DNA of 55,000 nt from Botryococcus braunii (Eukaryota > Chlorophyta > Trebouxiophyceae), in the NCBI GenBank assembly GCA_002005505.1, contig MVGU01000530.1:165001-220000 (forward strand), read 5' to 3'. The notes beneath the pieces are model-generated. The model searched no databases. It had not been told where the DNA came from and saw only the letters and a list, made by a program, of their open reading frames with translations. This document shows, in pieces, positions 13,414-30,303 of the stretch. The position numbers were made by a program, and so were the translations under genes. Each line of letters opens with the position of its first letter. The stretch's first letter is position 1.

Positions 13414-14280
13414 ATGTTAACTCTCTTTGGTAGTCCTAAGGGCCCTACTATTGTCTCAGATGCTATTGAGCAAGGCACAAAGCGGACCCGTGCAGATCGA
13501 TCACCACTAGGGCCGTCACAGACGGAAGAAGAATCAACATTAAAGGATCTTATGAAGGCAATAAACAATATCAATAGTACCTTGGAGCAACTTCCTGCAA
13601 TGGTTCGGACATGTCAGTACAGAATGTGCGAAGTTCATGACCGAGCATCGAGATGATCTCATAGCAGCCGCCACACCAACGATCACCAAGAATGTTTTGG
13701 AGGCGGTTCAACCGATTACTCACGCACAGATAGCTTCTAATCGAGCTACAGTTGAGTAAACCATGAGGGCGAGGGATGAATTACTATTCAACAAGCTGGC
13801 AGCGCTGGAATCCCAAAATGATGCTCTGGAGAAAACCATAAAATCTCCAAACGCCCTCCTTTTATGGTGGAGGAGAGCATCGGGGAGGCGCAGTTAACTG
13901 TAGTTAAGTCCCTGTTTGGAGCTTTACGCATTGAGGAGACTCGGAGGCTGGGGAAGTTTGACCCGAAGGCAAAGCGTCCGTGACCTGCTCTAATACGTTT
14001 TGGCAGCATTGCAGATAAGCATGCCGCATTCAAGAAGTCAAAATTATTGCGGCAGAACTATAAAATCACCATCGACGACGACTTAACAACCATACAACGA
14101 GCAGGGAGGGCTGCATTGCTGCCTCATATCATGCATGCATTGGCACTCAGGATTGACGGATGGACGCCATTTTGGAGGGGGGACATTCTTTTTAAAGTCA
14201 AAGGACAATGGCCACCCATCAAGGTGATCCCTGGGCAACAAGCAAGCACATCTTCCTCAGCCCCCATGAACATCGCCTAG
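13414..14280 (+). pseudogene. LINE ORF1 remnant
   Basis: Two open pieces in different frames. The first (13414-13656) encodes a Lys/Glu-containing segment including KRTRADRSPLGPSQTEEE. The second (14047-14280) has a C-terminal pattern known from L1-type ORF1 proteins: FKV-like strands, a DDDLTTIQRAGR motif and the phrase FWRGDILFK. The region between them has acidic and basic residues but contains stops. It would bind element RNA in an intact copy. It ends five bases before the open frame of ORF2. Confidence 0.6.
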
Positions 14281-14284
14281 GAAG

Positions 14285-17200
14285 TTGTTGGTCAAGTCAA
14301 TTTGTTCATATTATACTGGAATATCAACGGGTTTTCGGACTCCCAAGATTTTCTTACATTCGTTAGATAGGTTTCTTCAACAATTTGATGCAATTTTATT
14401 GCAAGAAACAAGATGCACTCATGTGGACCCCAATATACTACCAGGGTTTAAAATCATTACCACGCCTTCAGAGTTGTCATCTAGTATAAGGGGTTACGGG
14501 CTTATTATTGCTGTTAAAGAAACTACATTGGTTGGGGCCCAGTGGTGCTCACATACATCGTCTTCGTTATGGGTGTGTTTACGGCTTGGGGGGCATATAC
14601 ATCCTCCTAGGCCTGTTTGTATTGGCAATGTGTACATACCGCCTATTGGATCTCCGTTGTTAAGCGCGAATGACCTTGATTGGAGGTTTGGGGAGCTGTC
14701 TGGAAAGATCCATGAATTAGACGGGGATTTTAGTCGTATTTTCATGGGAGGGGACTTTAATGGCCATGTCGAATATGCCTCATCATCTACAGCACCTGGG
14801 CAAGGGACTCATGTGGGCCAAAATTGTGGGGGGAAGCTTATGGTGAAGCTGGCGGCGGAGACAAACTTGTCAATCTGCACTGGCAAGGTGGTGGGGGACT
14901 TAGATATGGCAGCAACCTATAAGGCCACGCAATGGTCATCCCCGACGAGGCCAGACCACGTTTTTAGTTTCCAATACACTTTTGCCATGCATTCAATCAA
15001 TGTAAGTGCAATCAGAGGTGAGGGGATCAGACCACTTCCCAATTGCTACAAAGTTCTCTCCAGCAATGTCCGGTCCCACTCATGTACAACAAGATGGGTT
15101 CTGGGAGGGTTATTCGGCCCGCGGGCCATTGATTCGTAAAGGGCGTTAAGAATTCCGTATGTTGAAAGTTTAGAACCAGCTAACACAAGGTTGAATGAAT
15201 GCATTCACATGGCTAATGAAGGCAATTTGGCACAAGCATTAGATGGTCTCTCAGAAGTGGTGGTGAATGCTGCTATTGAGGCAGGCATGCCATTGTGCGT
15301 ACGGCGTAAGGGTCAAGGTAGATTTCGAAAACCCTTCTTTAATGGAGAATGTTAACGATTAAAAAGGGAGTGGAGGAGAGCAGGTCGGCAATGTGGGTAT
15401 CAATTTGAAGAGGTGCGGCTACTGGAATGCAAATATCACTCATATGTACGTTCTCAAAAACGTGCTTGGTTATTGGCCCAGTTGCAAGACAGGTTAAATA
15501 TGTTTCATGTCAACCTCCGTCGATTTTGGCAGTTGTTCCGGGGATAACCTGTAGGGTTACCAATCCCAGTACTGTCACATGGTGCATGTGACACATTTAT
15601 GAAGAACTTGGTAGATGTTAGACCATCGCGTAATATCATAGACCATACAACATTGTCACCGGTAGCTTACCCGCTGATAAATGATGGGGGGGAAATCGCC
15701 GACCAGCCATTTACAATTGTGGAGGTAGAACAAGGCTTGATGAAATTGAAAGATGGGAGGAGTTATGGGTTCGAAGGATACCCTGCTGAGCTCAAAAAGC
15801 TCAAAGGCCCTTGGAGTCAGACGGTACATTGAATCCACATCTTTTGGCACCCACATTGTTAGCTGTGTTGAATGGTATGTTCGTCTCTGGTAGCATTCCT
15901 AGGGGGCACAACGTGTTGAAAGTAACTCCTGTTTTGAAGGATAGTGGAAAGAGTGTTTTAGATCCGACAAACTATCGCCCCATAGCTGTACCGGAACCGG
16001 TTATGCATCTATATGCCACCCTTATCAACGACAGACTTGAGGAACACCTCGAAAGTCTAAAGTACAGATGTGAAGCACAAGTCGGGTTTTGCCCAGGGTT
16101 CTCCACCCTGCACCAGCTCTTTGCACTCCAACATTTTATTGATAGGGCAACTCCAGAAAGTCCACTACTATTATGTAACTTAGACCTCTCTAAAGCATAT
16201 GTTAGGGTCCCTCGAGAGCTTCTAGGGGAGGCGTTGCGTCGTGTGGGGGTGAATGGTATACTCTTAGAGGCTATCAAATCACTCTATGAGGATGCGGACG
16301 TTACACTATCGGTAGGGGGACTTATGGGGAATTGAATAAACCTCGAGCTCGTGCAGGCATCTCACAGGGATCACCGCTAAGTCCCACTTATTTGTGGTAT
16401 TTTCAGATGGTCTAATGCGATTTATTGAGGCAAGGTGTCCAAGCATGGGTCACAAAACTCGAGATGGACGTCACGTACCCATTCTACGGTATGCAGATGA
16501 TTTCAAGTTACTGGCCACCACTTGGATGGAAACGCAGGGTCTACTACAGGCTGCGGCAGAATATTCATTAATGGTGTGCATTGACCCTTATGGAAATACA
16601 AGATAGTAAGTGCCTCGCAATGGTGTTTCCTGAGGGGGCAATAGACCTTGCCAGTCAACCATGCACATATAAGGGGCGCCCCTAAAAGTGGTTACACAGT
16701 GTCGCCACCTAGGGATCGTCTGATACAGTAGAAACGGCCAAAGGATGCGGGAACAATGGTTACAACTTGTTTGGGCTCCACCTCAGTACCCGTCCAGTCC
16801 GGCCCGGTCCTTCCTCTGCCAAAGCCTTATTCTATCCTGTTCTAAGTGTCCCTGTCTCCATCGCCAATGCGCCTTGTCAAGTAAGGGGTCACTCCCTTGG
16901 CGCGTGAAGCAGCCACTTCTTGGCATGGAGGACCATAACTCACGAAGGGACCTTTATGGAGGTCCAAATCCTCGTGGTCCGGTCATTTTCCTATAACACG
17001 CGACTATTCCTGTTACATCGTCATTTCTTCAGTGGCAGGTGTGGGTGAAACATTTGGTCATTTACGAGGGAAGATGTGGGGGGCGTGGTCCTCAATACAA
17101 CAGCGATATGGTAACCTTGATTGTGCTGTCTCAATTGGGATCCTTATTCCACTCTTTTTAACATGTGGTGTCCCCACCGTGTCATACGCATGCGAAATTT

Positions 17201-18049
17201 GGGATGTGCACACTTTCCCCAGGCCCTTGTGTGGGGCTTCGGTGAAAAACTTGGAAAATGACTTTCTCAGTATGTCGCATGATCATTGGGGTCCGGCGCA
17301 CGGTTAGAACAGATGTCCTTCTTTGTGAGCTAGGCATCCGGCCACTTCGACATCAATGGTTGAAGCGCATCGCAACGTTTTGGAATTCTCTTTGTGACCT
17401 CCCAGAGGATCACATGTATGTGAGTACTTTAGGGACTCATGCTACTATGGGGTCACGACACATAGTCCAACTTGGGCAGGCTCGTTCATGCGTGCCTTGA
17501 GGAAACTTGGATACCCCTATCCGGTGGACTGTCATAGTCCTCATGAGGTGGACATGGATACTTTCAGGGCAATATATTGTATATACTCAGTAGTGCCCAG
17601 CGGCTCTCGGATGAGAAAATGCATATCTCTCCTAGATTAGCACCTAAGGACCCCCAGTTATGCTGTTATCTTAGATGGTTTGCCCGAACAATGGCGATTC
17701 AACGTGAGATACTGTTGTCTCTTCCAGTTAGTGTTAGGCGTGTTAGGCAATTGTTAAGATTTCGTCTTGGAGTCCATGACTTACCGATAGATGTAAAGAG
17801 ACGCACCTATATCCCCCGTTCAGAGCGTTTATGTGACATGTGTGGCATAGCAGTGGGGGAAATAAGCATCATTTTGTGTTTCATTGCCCCGCACTTGCTC
17901 AGGTTCCTGACCGCTATCCACATTTGTTCTCGTCCCCCTCGTGGTCACTACGTAACTTCAATTGCCAAGACGATCAGGTTGCGGTTGTTAATTTTATATT
18001 TGAAGCATTCCAGGCCCGTCAAGCGTTTCAGCGCCAGTACTGCCGCTGA
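14285..18049 (+). pseudogene. LINE ORF2 remnant: AP endonuclease, reverse transcriptase, zinc knuckle
   Basis: The endonuclease part shows the LLQETR motif, FMGGDFNGH, and SPTRPDHVF; its final GSDHFP motif is readable only in another frame near 15030, marking a frameshift. The reverse transcriptase part shows TNYRPIAV, the FCPGFSTLHQLF region, motif A as [21 protein letters not shown] (near 16355, shifted frame) and the catalytic LRYADDFK (16488-16511). The tail has CDMCG followed, after a frame change, by HHFVFHCPAL, a C-x2-C-H-C knuckle. In motif A the first Asp is kept, but the position usually occupied by Asp after SKAY/F is Val. At least five frame breaks make it a pseudogene. Confidence 0.88.
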
Positions 18050-18275
18050 AACGCTAGTGACTTGGCCATTCTCCATCATCCAGTTATCAGTATTGTTATC
18101 TGTGTTACAACATAGCATTATTCCAACTAGGTTCTCACATACCGTTGGTTTACCCGTCTGCATCTCATCATGCCCTCTGGGCTGGATTGCTGTAATTCTT
18201 TTCTTTTACAAAGAGTGGAGTAAACAGACCAGCCCAACGTTCAAGGACCCAAACTCAAATGTTTCAAGCTATGGG

Positions 18276-18780
18276 TCACACCCGGCGAGCGGCCAGCTGG
18301 CGACCCACAGCGGCCGCAATAATGAAACTGACCCGTCGAATAACAAAATATCCCTCCACATTTTCTTGAGCAATGATGGCCTGGTTTAAAAGCCCCTGGA
18401 GCCTCTGCAACAAGGCCAGCGCATCAGCATGCAACCCTCCAAACGTTTCAAAAGCGAAGGCTTGGAAGGCCACAGGCGGTTGCTGACGCGACAGCAAGAC
18501 AGCATAGCGGGTTTGCTTGTCTTGAGCGGCGCGCGCGGCAGCCCCACCCGGCACAAAGTGCTGCATGTTGGCCACGTTGAGTGGTGACGAGCCCACGATG
18601 TCGATATAGAGATCGCTACCCTCCTCCCACACGTGGAGGCGGAGGTCTGCGACGGCGCTCCTGGCCAGGGACAGGGGTGGGAAAGGCGGGTTCCCGGGTG
18701 ACGCGCTGACGAGCAGAGGTAAGGACTGCTTCGAGGCCGTTACGGAGTAATCGCGGCCGACGATTGCCACATCCCCCCCT
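18276..18780 (-). pseudogene. Retroelement C-terminal nuclease-like domain fragment
   Basis: An open frame of about 165 codons on the minus strand. It has the pattern seen at the C-terminus of many reverse-transcriptase-derived proteins in plant and algal genomes: LRLHVWEEGSDLYIDIVG followed by SPLN, an Ala/Lys-rich helix (AAARAAQDKQTRYA), then FQAFAFETFGGLHADALALL. This arrangement is thought to be a restriction-endonuclease-like fold, with Asp residues in the YIDI strand. No reverse transcriptase accompanies it, so it is taken as the truncated end of a second element inserted opposite to the LINE. GC content is visibly higher than in the adjoining LINE. Confidence 0.55.
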
Positions 18781-19550
18781 GAGGTGTAGTGGACAGCATG
18801 GTCGCCCCAGACTTTCTTGTTAAAGGAAAAGTGAGACAGTGAAATATATCAGTCTCAGACCCCCGTGTTCTTTCTTTCGAGAGAATCGAGAGAAAAAAGT
18901 GAATACATCAGCCTCAGGCCCCCGGTGCCCGAATAGTCACGTGTCGACAGCCGAAACAGCTGCAGGTTTCTTTCGTTCGGACCGTCCCGTGACGGTACCC
19001 AGTGAGGTCCTGACAAACAGCGCCCTAGAGTTCACATTACCAAGAATCACAACTTGTTTCCATGCACGAAAGCTTGCTGCTTGGCAAGCAATTCCAATTT
19101 TAATCCTATCGATTGTTACGGTGTACCGCCCTTGAATCTCTTTCGTTTATGCAGTTACTCTGTTACGTGTTACGCGAATGCTGGTTGGGCAGTCCTAGCT
19201 CCCGTGATGGAGTAAGTAAAATCCACTAAATGTCCATGGACGAAATCAAGTGCCATCGAATCGCAGAAGAGTTCGAGGTTTGACCCTAGGGTTCATTCAC
19301 GGGGGGCCCGGGGGTTGAGGTCATACGCTAATCAGTTGTGGGTGTATATGTATGTATGTGTGTGAATGTCTGTACGTATGTATGTTTTCTTATTGCTATT
19401 GTGGATCCCCTTTTTTCCACACTGCTGACCCAATAAATCTGAAGGTTCGCCGGGTATGTGGTAGAATGGGCGATGAGGAGGCTCTCCTTTCAATCATTAT
19501 GCATTTGAGGATTTTTGGTCTTTTAATAGAGGTTTTACTCTGGCTAACAG

Positions 19551-23727
<4,177 letters not shown>

Positions 23728-24318
23728 GTGATTGTGCTGAGTGACACACTGCAATATCTTTGGCCGCATGCTTGCCTCCAGAACTTGCTATCAGGGAGTG
23801 CCATGGTTGCTCCCTCTGCCTGGCGGGGATCCCTTCAGAAACTTGTGTTTGGAATGTGCAAGTGACAAGCAGCACAAGCTGGGAGCTGCCAATCCTTGTG
23901 TTCCATGCTAAAGGTCAAGGATTGAGCCAACTTGTCCTACCCATCTCCCCTTAAGCTTGCATGGGCCCTTTTTTGGAACGTAAAAGGCTTGGCGTGAATG
24001 TTCCCAAACTCAAGGGGGGACGGTCTTTCTCTGAATTTAAGCTATCAGAAAGGGGGATTTACCGTTTCCAACTTGCCCATCTGGTGGAGGACGTTGTCAA
24101 GGAATGGCTGTGTGATTCCCAGCACTATCCTGGCACGCTCTTTTTCATATTTTTTTTCCCGTTTTAGCTATGAAGAATCAAACATGGATCATTTCTTTCA
24201 AGTAGTGCGCATGTTGGAGGCATAGCCCACGACGCGGAAAGTTGCCTGCACCAACACACCCTGATAGTACAAAATCGCACTCGCTCCCCTCCCTGCCCAG
24301 CCCCTCTCTGGCCCCCCC

Positions 24319-24546
<228 letters not shown>

Positions 24547-24599
24547 CCCCCCCCCGTCAGTCTCGCTCTCTCTCCCCCTCCCCCTCTCTCCTCCGCACC

Positions 24600-26640
24600 C
24601 TCACCCCACATGTCTTCCTCCCCCCCGTTCCGTTCGCCCTCGTTTCTCCCTCTCCCCTCCACCTTCTGTCGTTCATCCCGCCCCATGTTTCTCCCGTCTG
24701 CCCCGCCTGCTGGTCCGCTCAGGACACTCATGGAAGGGAAATGGGTTGGACAACGACCTGCCAGGATTCTGCTTAGCAGTACCGGACATTCAGTGCCAAA
24801 ACAAAGAGAGCGGAGTTGGACATCGTTTTGTGGCTAGGGCCAGAAAGTTATGACGGAAGGAAAGATCAGCTCAGGAGCTGGATGGCGAGCATCTCCCCGC
24901 TGGTGTAAGGACGACTGGCTTTTGGGATGGCCCAAGGTAGATAAGACGGGAAAAAACGCGTAGATGGGTGCGGGGGCTGCAGATGCCCGCAGATCTACGC
25001 ATGCTTTCCGACCGGCTCCCCCCAGCCTCATATGGGCCCTCAAAGCCTCCGGAGAAGGCTCCCGTGGGGCCACATGACCCCCATGTGCCAGCACACGAGA
25101 AGCATCAAAACAGGCCGGCATCCCAAGCGCCCCGAGAAGGCGTGAAGAAGAATTCGCCAACGGCTGCAGCACGTGCAGCATGATTGTGGCAATTGCGATC
25201 CTGTGGAGTGGACTGACTCTGATAGTCTCAACTCTCTGGTGCAGCCACGGGCCTAGTGATGGTCTCGATTTTGATGGTCTCGAGCCTGATGGTCTTGAAG
25301 AAGCACCCAACTCTGCTCGTGGCATGTGCAGCCTATCGTTTAAAGTTGCCAGCCCAAGTGGCCATCCCAAGGAGTGGACTGCTTTCTAACGGGACTCATG
25401 AAGATCCCGATATGGCTATTGCATGTGCAAGTGAGGCAGGATGGGTACAAGGCGGTCACTGTCTTGCCAACCCTGATTGCATTGGCCCAGTCACAATCCG
25501 AGGAGCTTTCACTGTATCCAGAGGCGGGGGACGAAGGCGACGAGTGAGCTGGAGCGTCCTTGCTACTAAACTTGCAAATTAATGGCGGTCTTTCGGAGCA
25601 GCCGCAGTGCCCCAGAGTGAAGTTAGAATCGAAATCACGTGACGTTCTGCGAATATTTGGAGAAGTGGATATCGATGAGGCCAGTCTTTGTTGTTCAGCA
25701 TGAGTCTTGTGCTGGTGCTGCAGATGCTTTTTCAACATTGAAATCGGAAGCTGGGCTGTCACTATTAAATAGTTGGAGACGCACATCTTGATATAAATCA
25801 TGTTCCCCCTCTTAAATGTGCTCAATTCCAATAGGTGTTTTCTCTCAACATGCCCAGCAGGGGGCTCCGAGGCGATGCTAGAGCGGGTGCCAACAGGTTT
25901 CCTTTGTGTATGCCTTCCGCAGGATGTCTATCCCCTCCCTGCAACAGCTTGGGCAATAGGTGCACGTGCATAGCCACGTGGCCAGATGTTCAGAGGGTCC
26001 CGCTGTGTCCGCCAACTTAGTACGGGGTGCCGCTGTCCATAATAAGCATGTGTGGCTGCAATCAACTTGGAACTCGTTAGAAACAAAACACTGAGAACTT
26101 TGTGAAAAAACTCGTTAGAAACAAAACACTGAGAACTTTGTGAAACGCAACGAAATGAGCACTCCTTCAGGCCTTATGTTTGTAAGCGACTCCATGGAGT
26201 GGCTTTGCTAAAGGAGAGTAATAAACTGAGGGGAAACCAGTGTATGCACGTGGCTGCCACTTTGTTCCTATTTGTCTATCCATAAGAGAAAGTGGGGAGC
26301 GGTTCAAAAGGGGCCGTCTTACAGCTTAAGCGTACTTTCCCACTCTAAACCGCTTTTAGACCAGACTAGTCTTGGTCAAACCATGCAACTAGTCAGTATC
26401 CAGTGATTAGGCTTCTTGCAGATGGCAGAGCCAGCGTACCACAAGTTGTAGTCCACAACCCTGTTGGTGATCTCATATTTACGTAGGGCAGAACAGTGGT
26501 ACCACAATCGATGGTGGGTCCAATTTTTGCCGTGTGTCTGGTGTTGGAAGACAGCTCGCTTACGGGGACACATTCGTATTGTCAGAGATGAGAGAGCAGC
26601 AGGTCGGTCCCCCTGGGGACTCATGTGTTGTCAAAAGAGG
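24600..26640. other. No gene recognised; small tandem repeats
   Basis: May hold NEK 3' sequence or an unrecognised gene. Three 15 bp units at about 25258-25302 (gatggtctcgattt-like) would encode DGLDF-DGLEP-DGLEE in one frame. A 35 bp unit beginning ctcgttagaaacaaaacac is present twice in tandem at about 26072-26106 and 26110-26144. A minus-strand frame at 26376-26624 is not recognisable. Confidence 0.45.
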
Positions 26641-26875
26641 CCAGGTACCACTGTAGCTTGATCTGATGTCCCAGTGAGCTCCACGTGTGGCATGTCGCCA
26701 TCACCCAGGCCCACAAATGCACCCTTGGTCGGGGCGTCCGCTATCGAAACCTCCGTTAAACCCACAAGTGGCCAACCATAATTGGCCAGGATGGGCGAGG
26801 AGGCCAGCATGTATGGGACGTAACGCATGAGCCCAACCCCGATGGTGATGCGAAGATGTCCCATTTCTTGGTGTG
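26635..26875 (-). CDS. Possible exon of an unrecognised minus-strand gene
   Basis: The minus-strand frame reading MGHLRITIGVGLMRYVPYML, then ANYGWPLVGLTEVSIADAPT and GAFVGLGDGDMPHVELTG, has a mixed amino-acid composition unlike the repeat-derived frames beside it and ends in a stop near 26633. Upstream on the minus strand lies a GT/CT array (CA/GA on plus), as is common in the introns of this window. No family was recognised and no partner exons were identified, so it may be a chance frame or a fragment of an old pseudogene. Confidence 0.2.
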
Positions 26876-26878
26876 AAA

Positions 26879-27123
<245 letters not shown>

Positions 27124-27716
27124 GGGGGAGGGAATTCCAGGTAATACATACCGATTGAATATTGTTGTTAAATTTTCCAGATAAGCCGTGATATAGTAAG
27201 GGCAGCTTCTTGCTTTTCGCTTCTGTGTTGTTCTTTCTGTAGTTTTGTTGGGGTTCCCTCAGAGGTCTGGCACCAAATGTCATACAGTTATGAAACAGTG
27301 TTACGTACATGGCATGTATGTTACAGGGAATATGGTCTGGTTACTGGACGAGTAGAAAAATGACAGTTCACTTGAACCGTACCCTCAGAAATATGCAGAA
27401 GTTATGAAGGTAAAATTGAAATATATCAGTATCAGTCTATGTTTCCCTTTAAAGGCTTTTGGTACCCATGTGGACGCTTCGCACGTGCGGGACCCCAGCC
27501 GGCAGGAAACGGCTTCCGGGGGGTTTCGACTTTCATAGCGCTGCGAGTGCTGACATGGACCCCGTGTGCCAAGGGCTCCGGATCACGTATGATATTGGCC
27601 AGGATCATTGTCCTAAGCTTCGTAGGTTGGCTCAGGGTTCCTGTTGAGGAAACTGTCATACCTCATTGCCTGCCTGATCTTCATTAGACTGTGGTCACTA
27701 TTTCTGTTCGGACAAA

Positions 27717-30231
27717 ATGAATGCGTTGACGAGTACAAAGTCTGTGGGGATCGGCCGCAATGTCAATGTCCGCAATTCAACAAAGCCCTTCGCTAATCCA
27801 GTTGGTCAATCGAAAAAATGTAGAAGTCGATTTCAATGCAGGTCGCAATCAACTGCGTACAAGCCCCCGTCGTCAAGCACAGCCGCGACGGAATTGGAAA
27901 GAGTTGAGCAATTCAGCGTCGTTGTCCCTGACACCGTGCTGATGCAGAATATCAACACTATAGAGAATCCGAAAGCAGCCACTGTATCCAGCGTGGTGTT
28001 GCTGGGCATTCTCAGCAATCCTACTGGTCTGCGGGAGTACGAGGTAATTGATATTTTTTTTGCAAAAAATAAGAAGACAAAGAGGGGCGAGAAATTTCAG
28101 AGTTTGTAGATAAAATGTGGCTTCTTTAGCTATCGTAAAAGGCGGATGGGCTCCTTGCTGGTCGCACCTTGCTGGCCCCCAAACATTGCAGCCAAGTATA
28201 CAGAATATGCTTCGGCGGCTCTTAACATAGTGCTGCTGTCACAGAGGGCAATTGAGACTGCACGAAATTATGATAAGTGTGCGGCCTTGAGCGGGGAACC
28301 CAAAGTGGCTTGCCAACTGGACAAGGCATTGGTCAACATTGGAAGCATGTTTGCAAAGAAAGTAGAAGGCCGGGTCTCCACAGAGGTAGGTAGCTCGTAA
28401 ATAATTATCAATTCCTCCTTGTCTACATGCATGTGGGGGTCTGCAACAGTCTTGTGGGTTTTGGAGGTATTTGAGGGTGTTCTAGATATGGAAGAGTGTT
28501 TACAGCAGGAAAGTTCAATCGACTGGATGCTAAAATGTGGCCTTGTGCAGGTGGACCCCCGATTGGCTAATGATGCAGGTGTGCCTCTTCATATTAAAGA
28601 TGTTGTTGTTTCTGCCAATTGCATGCAGCTCTTAAAGCTCTGATATCTTATCGCAGCAGACACCATTTGCTGGCTGGAAGGCTAGCCTGTGTCACAACTT
28701 GCGAAGCAGTACCCAAATGGACGGTGTTGAGGGGATAATGGTGGTTGCAGACAAGGTATATCAACGAGCCCACAATTTGTTGGCTGGCTACAAGGAGATG
28801 GGGCTCCCACAGGACAAGGTTATCATTCGCATTCCTGCCACATGGGAGGGGATCCAGGCTGCCAAGAAGCTTGAAGCGGAAGGCATTGCAACTCACATAA
28901 TTCTCGTTTACAGGTACCAAAGCCCCCCTACGCCACCCGCGCCAATTTGCCATGACCTTTTTCACAATGTAGAAGGACTCACTAGCCTTGCTAAGATGTG
29001 GCTTCTTGGGGTGCATGGCCTGCAGTAGAGTGTTCTGCAGTACAGCGCAGAGACTGTCAGGGAGGGTCCTTACATCCTTTCAATAGGATGCCTCTCCGGC
29101 TATATTAGATGTATTCAACCGTTCCTTGTGTGGGTGCAATTGGGCGCTCCCTTGCAATTGCCATGCACAGGCAGGACGGAGACAAGGTTTAACAACTCTA
29201 TCTTTCATAGTGTGAAGTTGTTCTGTAGTATGCCCCCTCATCAAGGCAACCCCCTGCTTTTGGGTGAAAATATGGTGTGTTCTGTTCGGGGAATGGGGTT
29301 TTCGCACGTTCCAACAGCATTGGCATCAGAGTGGGGATTCCAATTCTTTGGATATTTAGAGCACAAGCCGGTCCTTGCAGTTTGGTCATACCACCATCAT
29401 GTGCACTCCATCTGTTGCATTCTGGGTGTTGTTGGATGTACTATGTCACTCTCTTTGGCATGTTGTGTATGCTATTGCTGAGGCCTCAGGCCTTTGCTTC
29501 AGCCGTTATGCTCATCTCAACGCGGTCCTATCTTTCTTGGTGCTACAAGAACACATCTGTTTCGTTGAGGGAAAAGGGAAGGACCAAGTGTTGAGAAGCA
29601 AGAGCCCTCCCTGTCGGGGTGCCGGATCCCGGAGGGAGGGGAGGGGGACCTACGTGATTGCAGAGCTTTGTATGTGGGCGTGGGCAGATTGAAAGTGAGG
29701 AGACGGGAACAGAAGGCTTCATTACACCTTTCAGCGAAAGTTGAAGCTGAGGGAAGTATCTACTTTTACCAGGAGAGGCAGAGAGGGAAAGAAGGGACAA
29801 GGGAGGAGAGTGTGATGGTAGGTGATAGGGGTTGGTGGTCTGTTTGTGCAGCTTTGTTCAGGCGGCAGCGGCAGCACAAGCAGGGGTGAGCGTGATCCAG
29901 CCCAACATTGGGCGGCTTGGAGACTGGTATGTGAAGCACCCAGGCGTGATTCGCAACCCCAAGGGTCCGCGAGAGGACAGCGGAGCCACCAGCACTGAGA
30001 ATCCCGGCATCAAATTGGCAGAGCGAATCTACAGCTATGTCAAGCAGTTGCATCCCAAAACTCGTGTCATGATCTCTGGCATCCGCAAGAAGGAGGGTGG
30101 GTGCACTCCCTATGCGGTGCCTTCCGATTTCATCTCCAGCCTTTGTTTCAGAGGCTTGCAATTGCCCCACCTGTTGCCTTCCTCCTTAGCTCCGATGTGA
30201 ACTTGCCACCACAGGCGTGCGCGCGCATGCA

Positions 30232-30303
<72 letters not shown>

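Larger units (their letters stand above)
13390..18260 (+). mobile_element. Decayed full-length LINE (non-LTR retrotransposon)
   Basis: The order is that of an L1/jockey-like element: ORF1-like nucleic-acid-binding protein (13414-14280), then ORF2 with AP-type endonuclease (14285-15060), reverse transcriptase (about 15650-16610) and a C-terminal zinc knuckle (about 17815-18049). Several frameshifts and stops break both ORFs, so it cannot encode an active ORF2. Ends are approximate: no poly-A tail or target-site duplication was identified. Confidence 0.88.
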
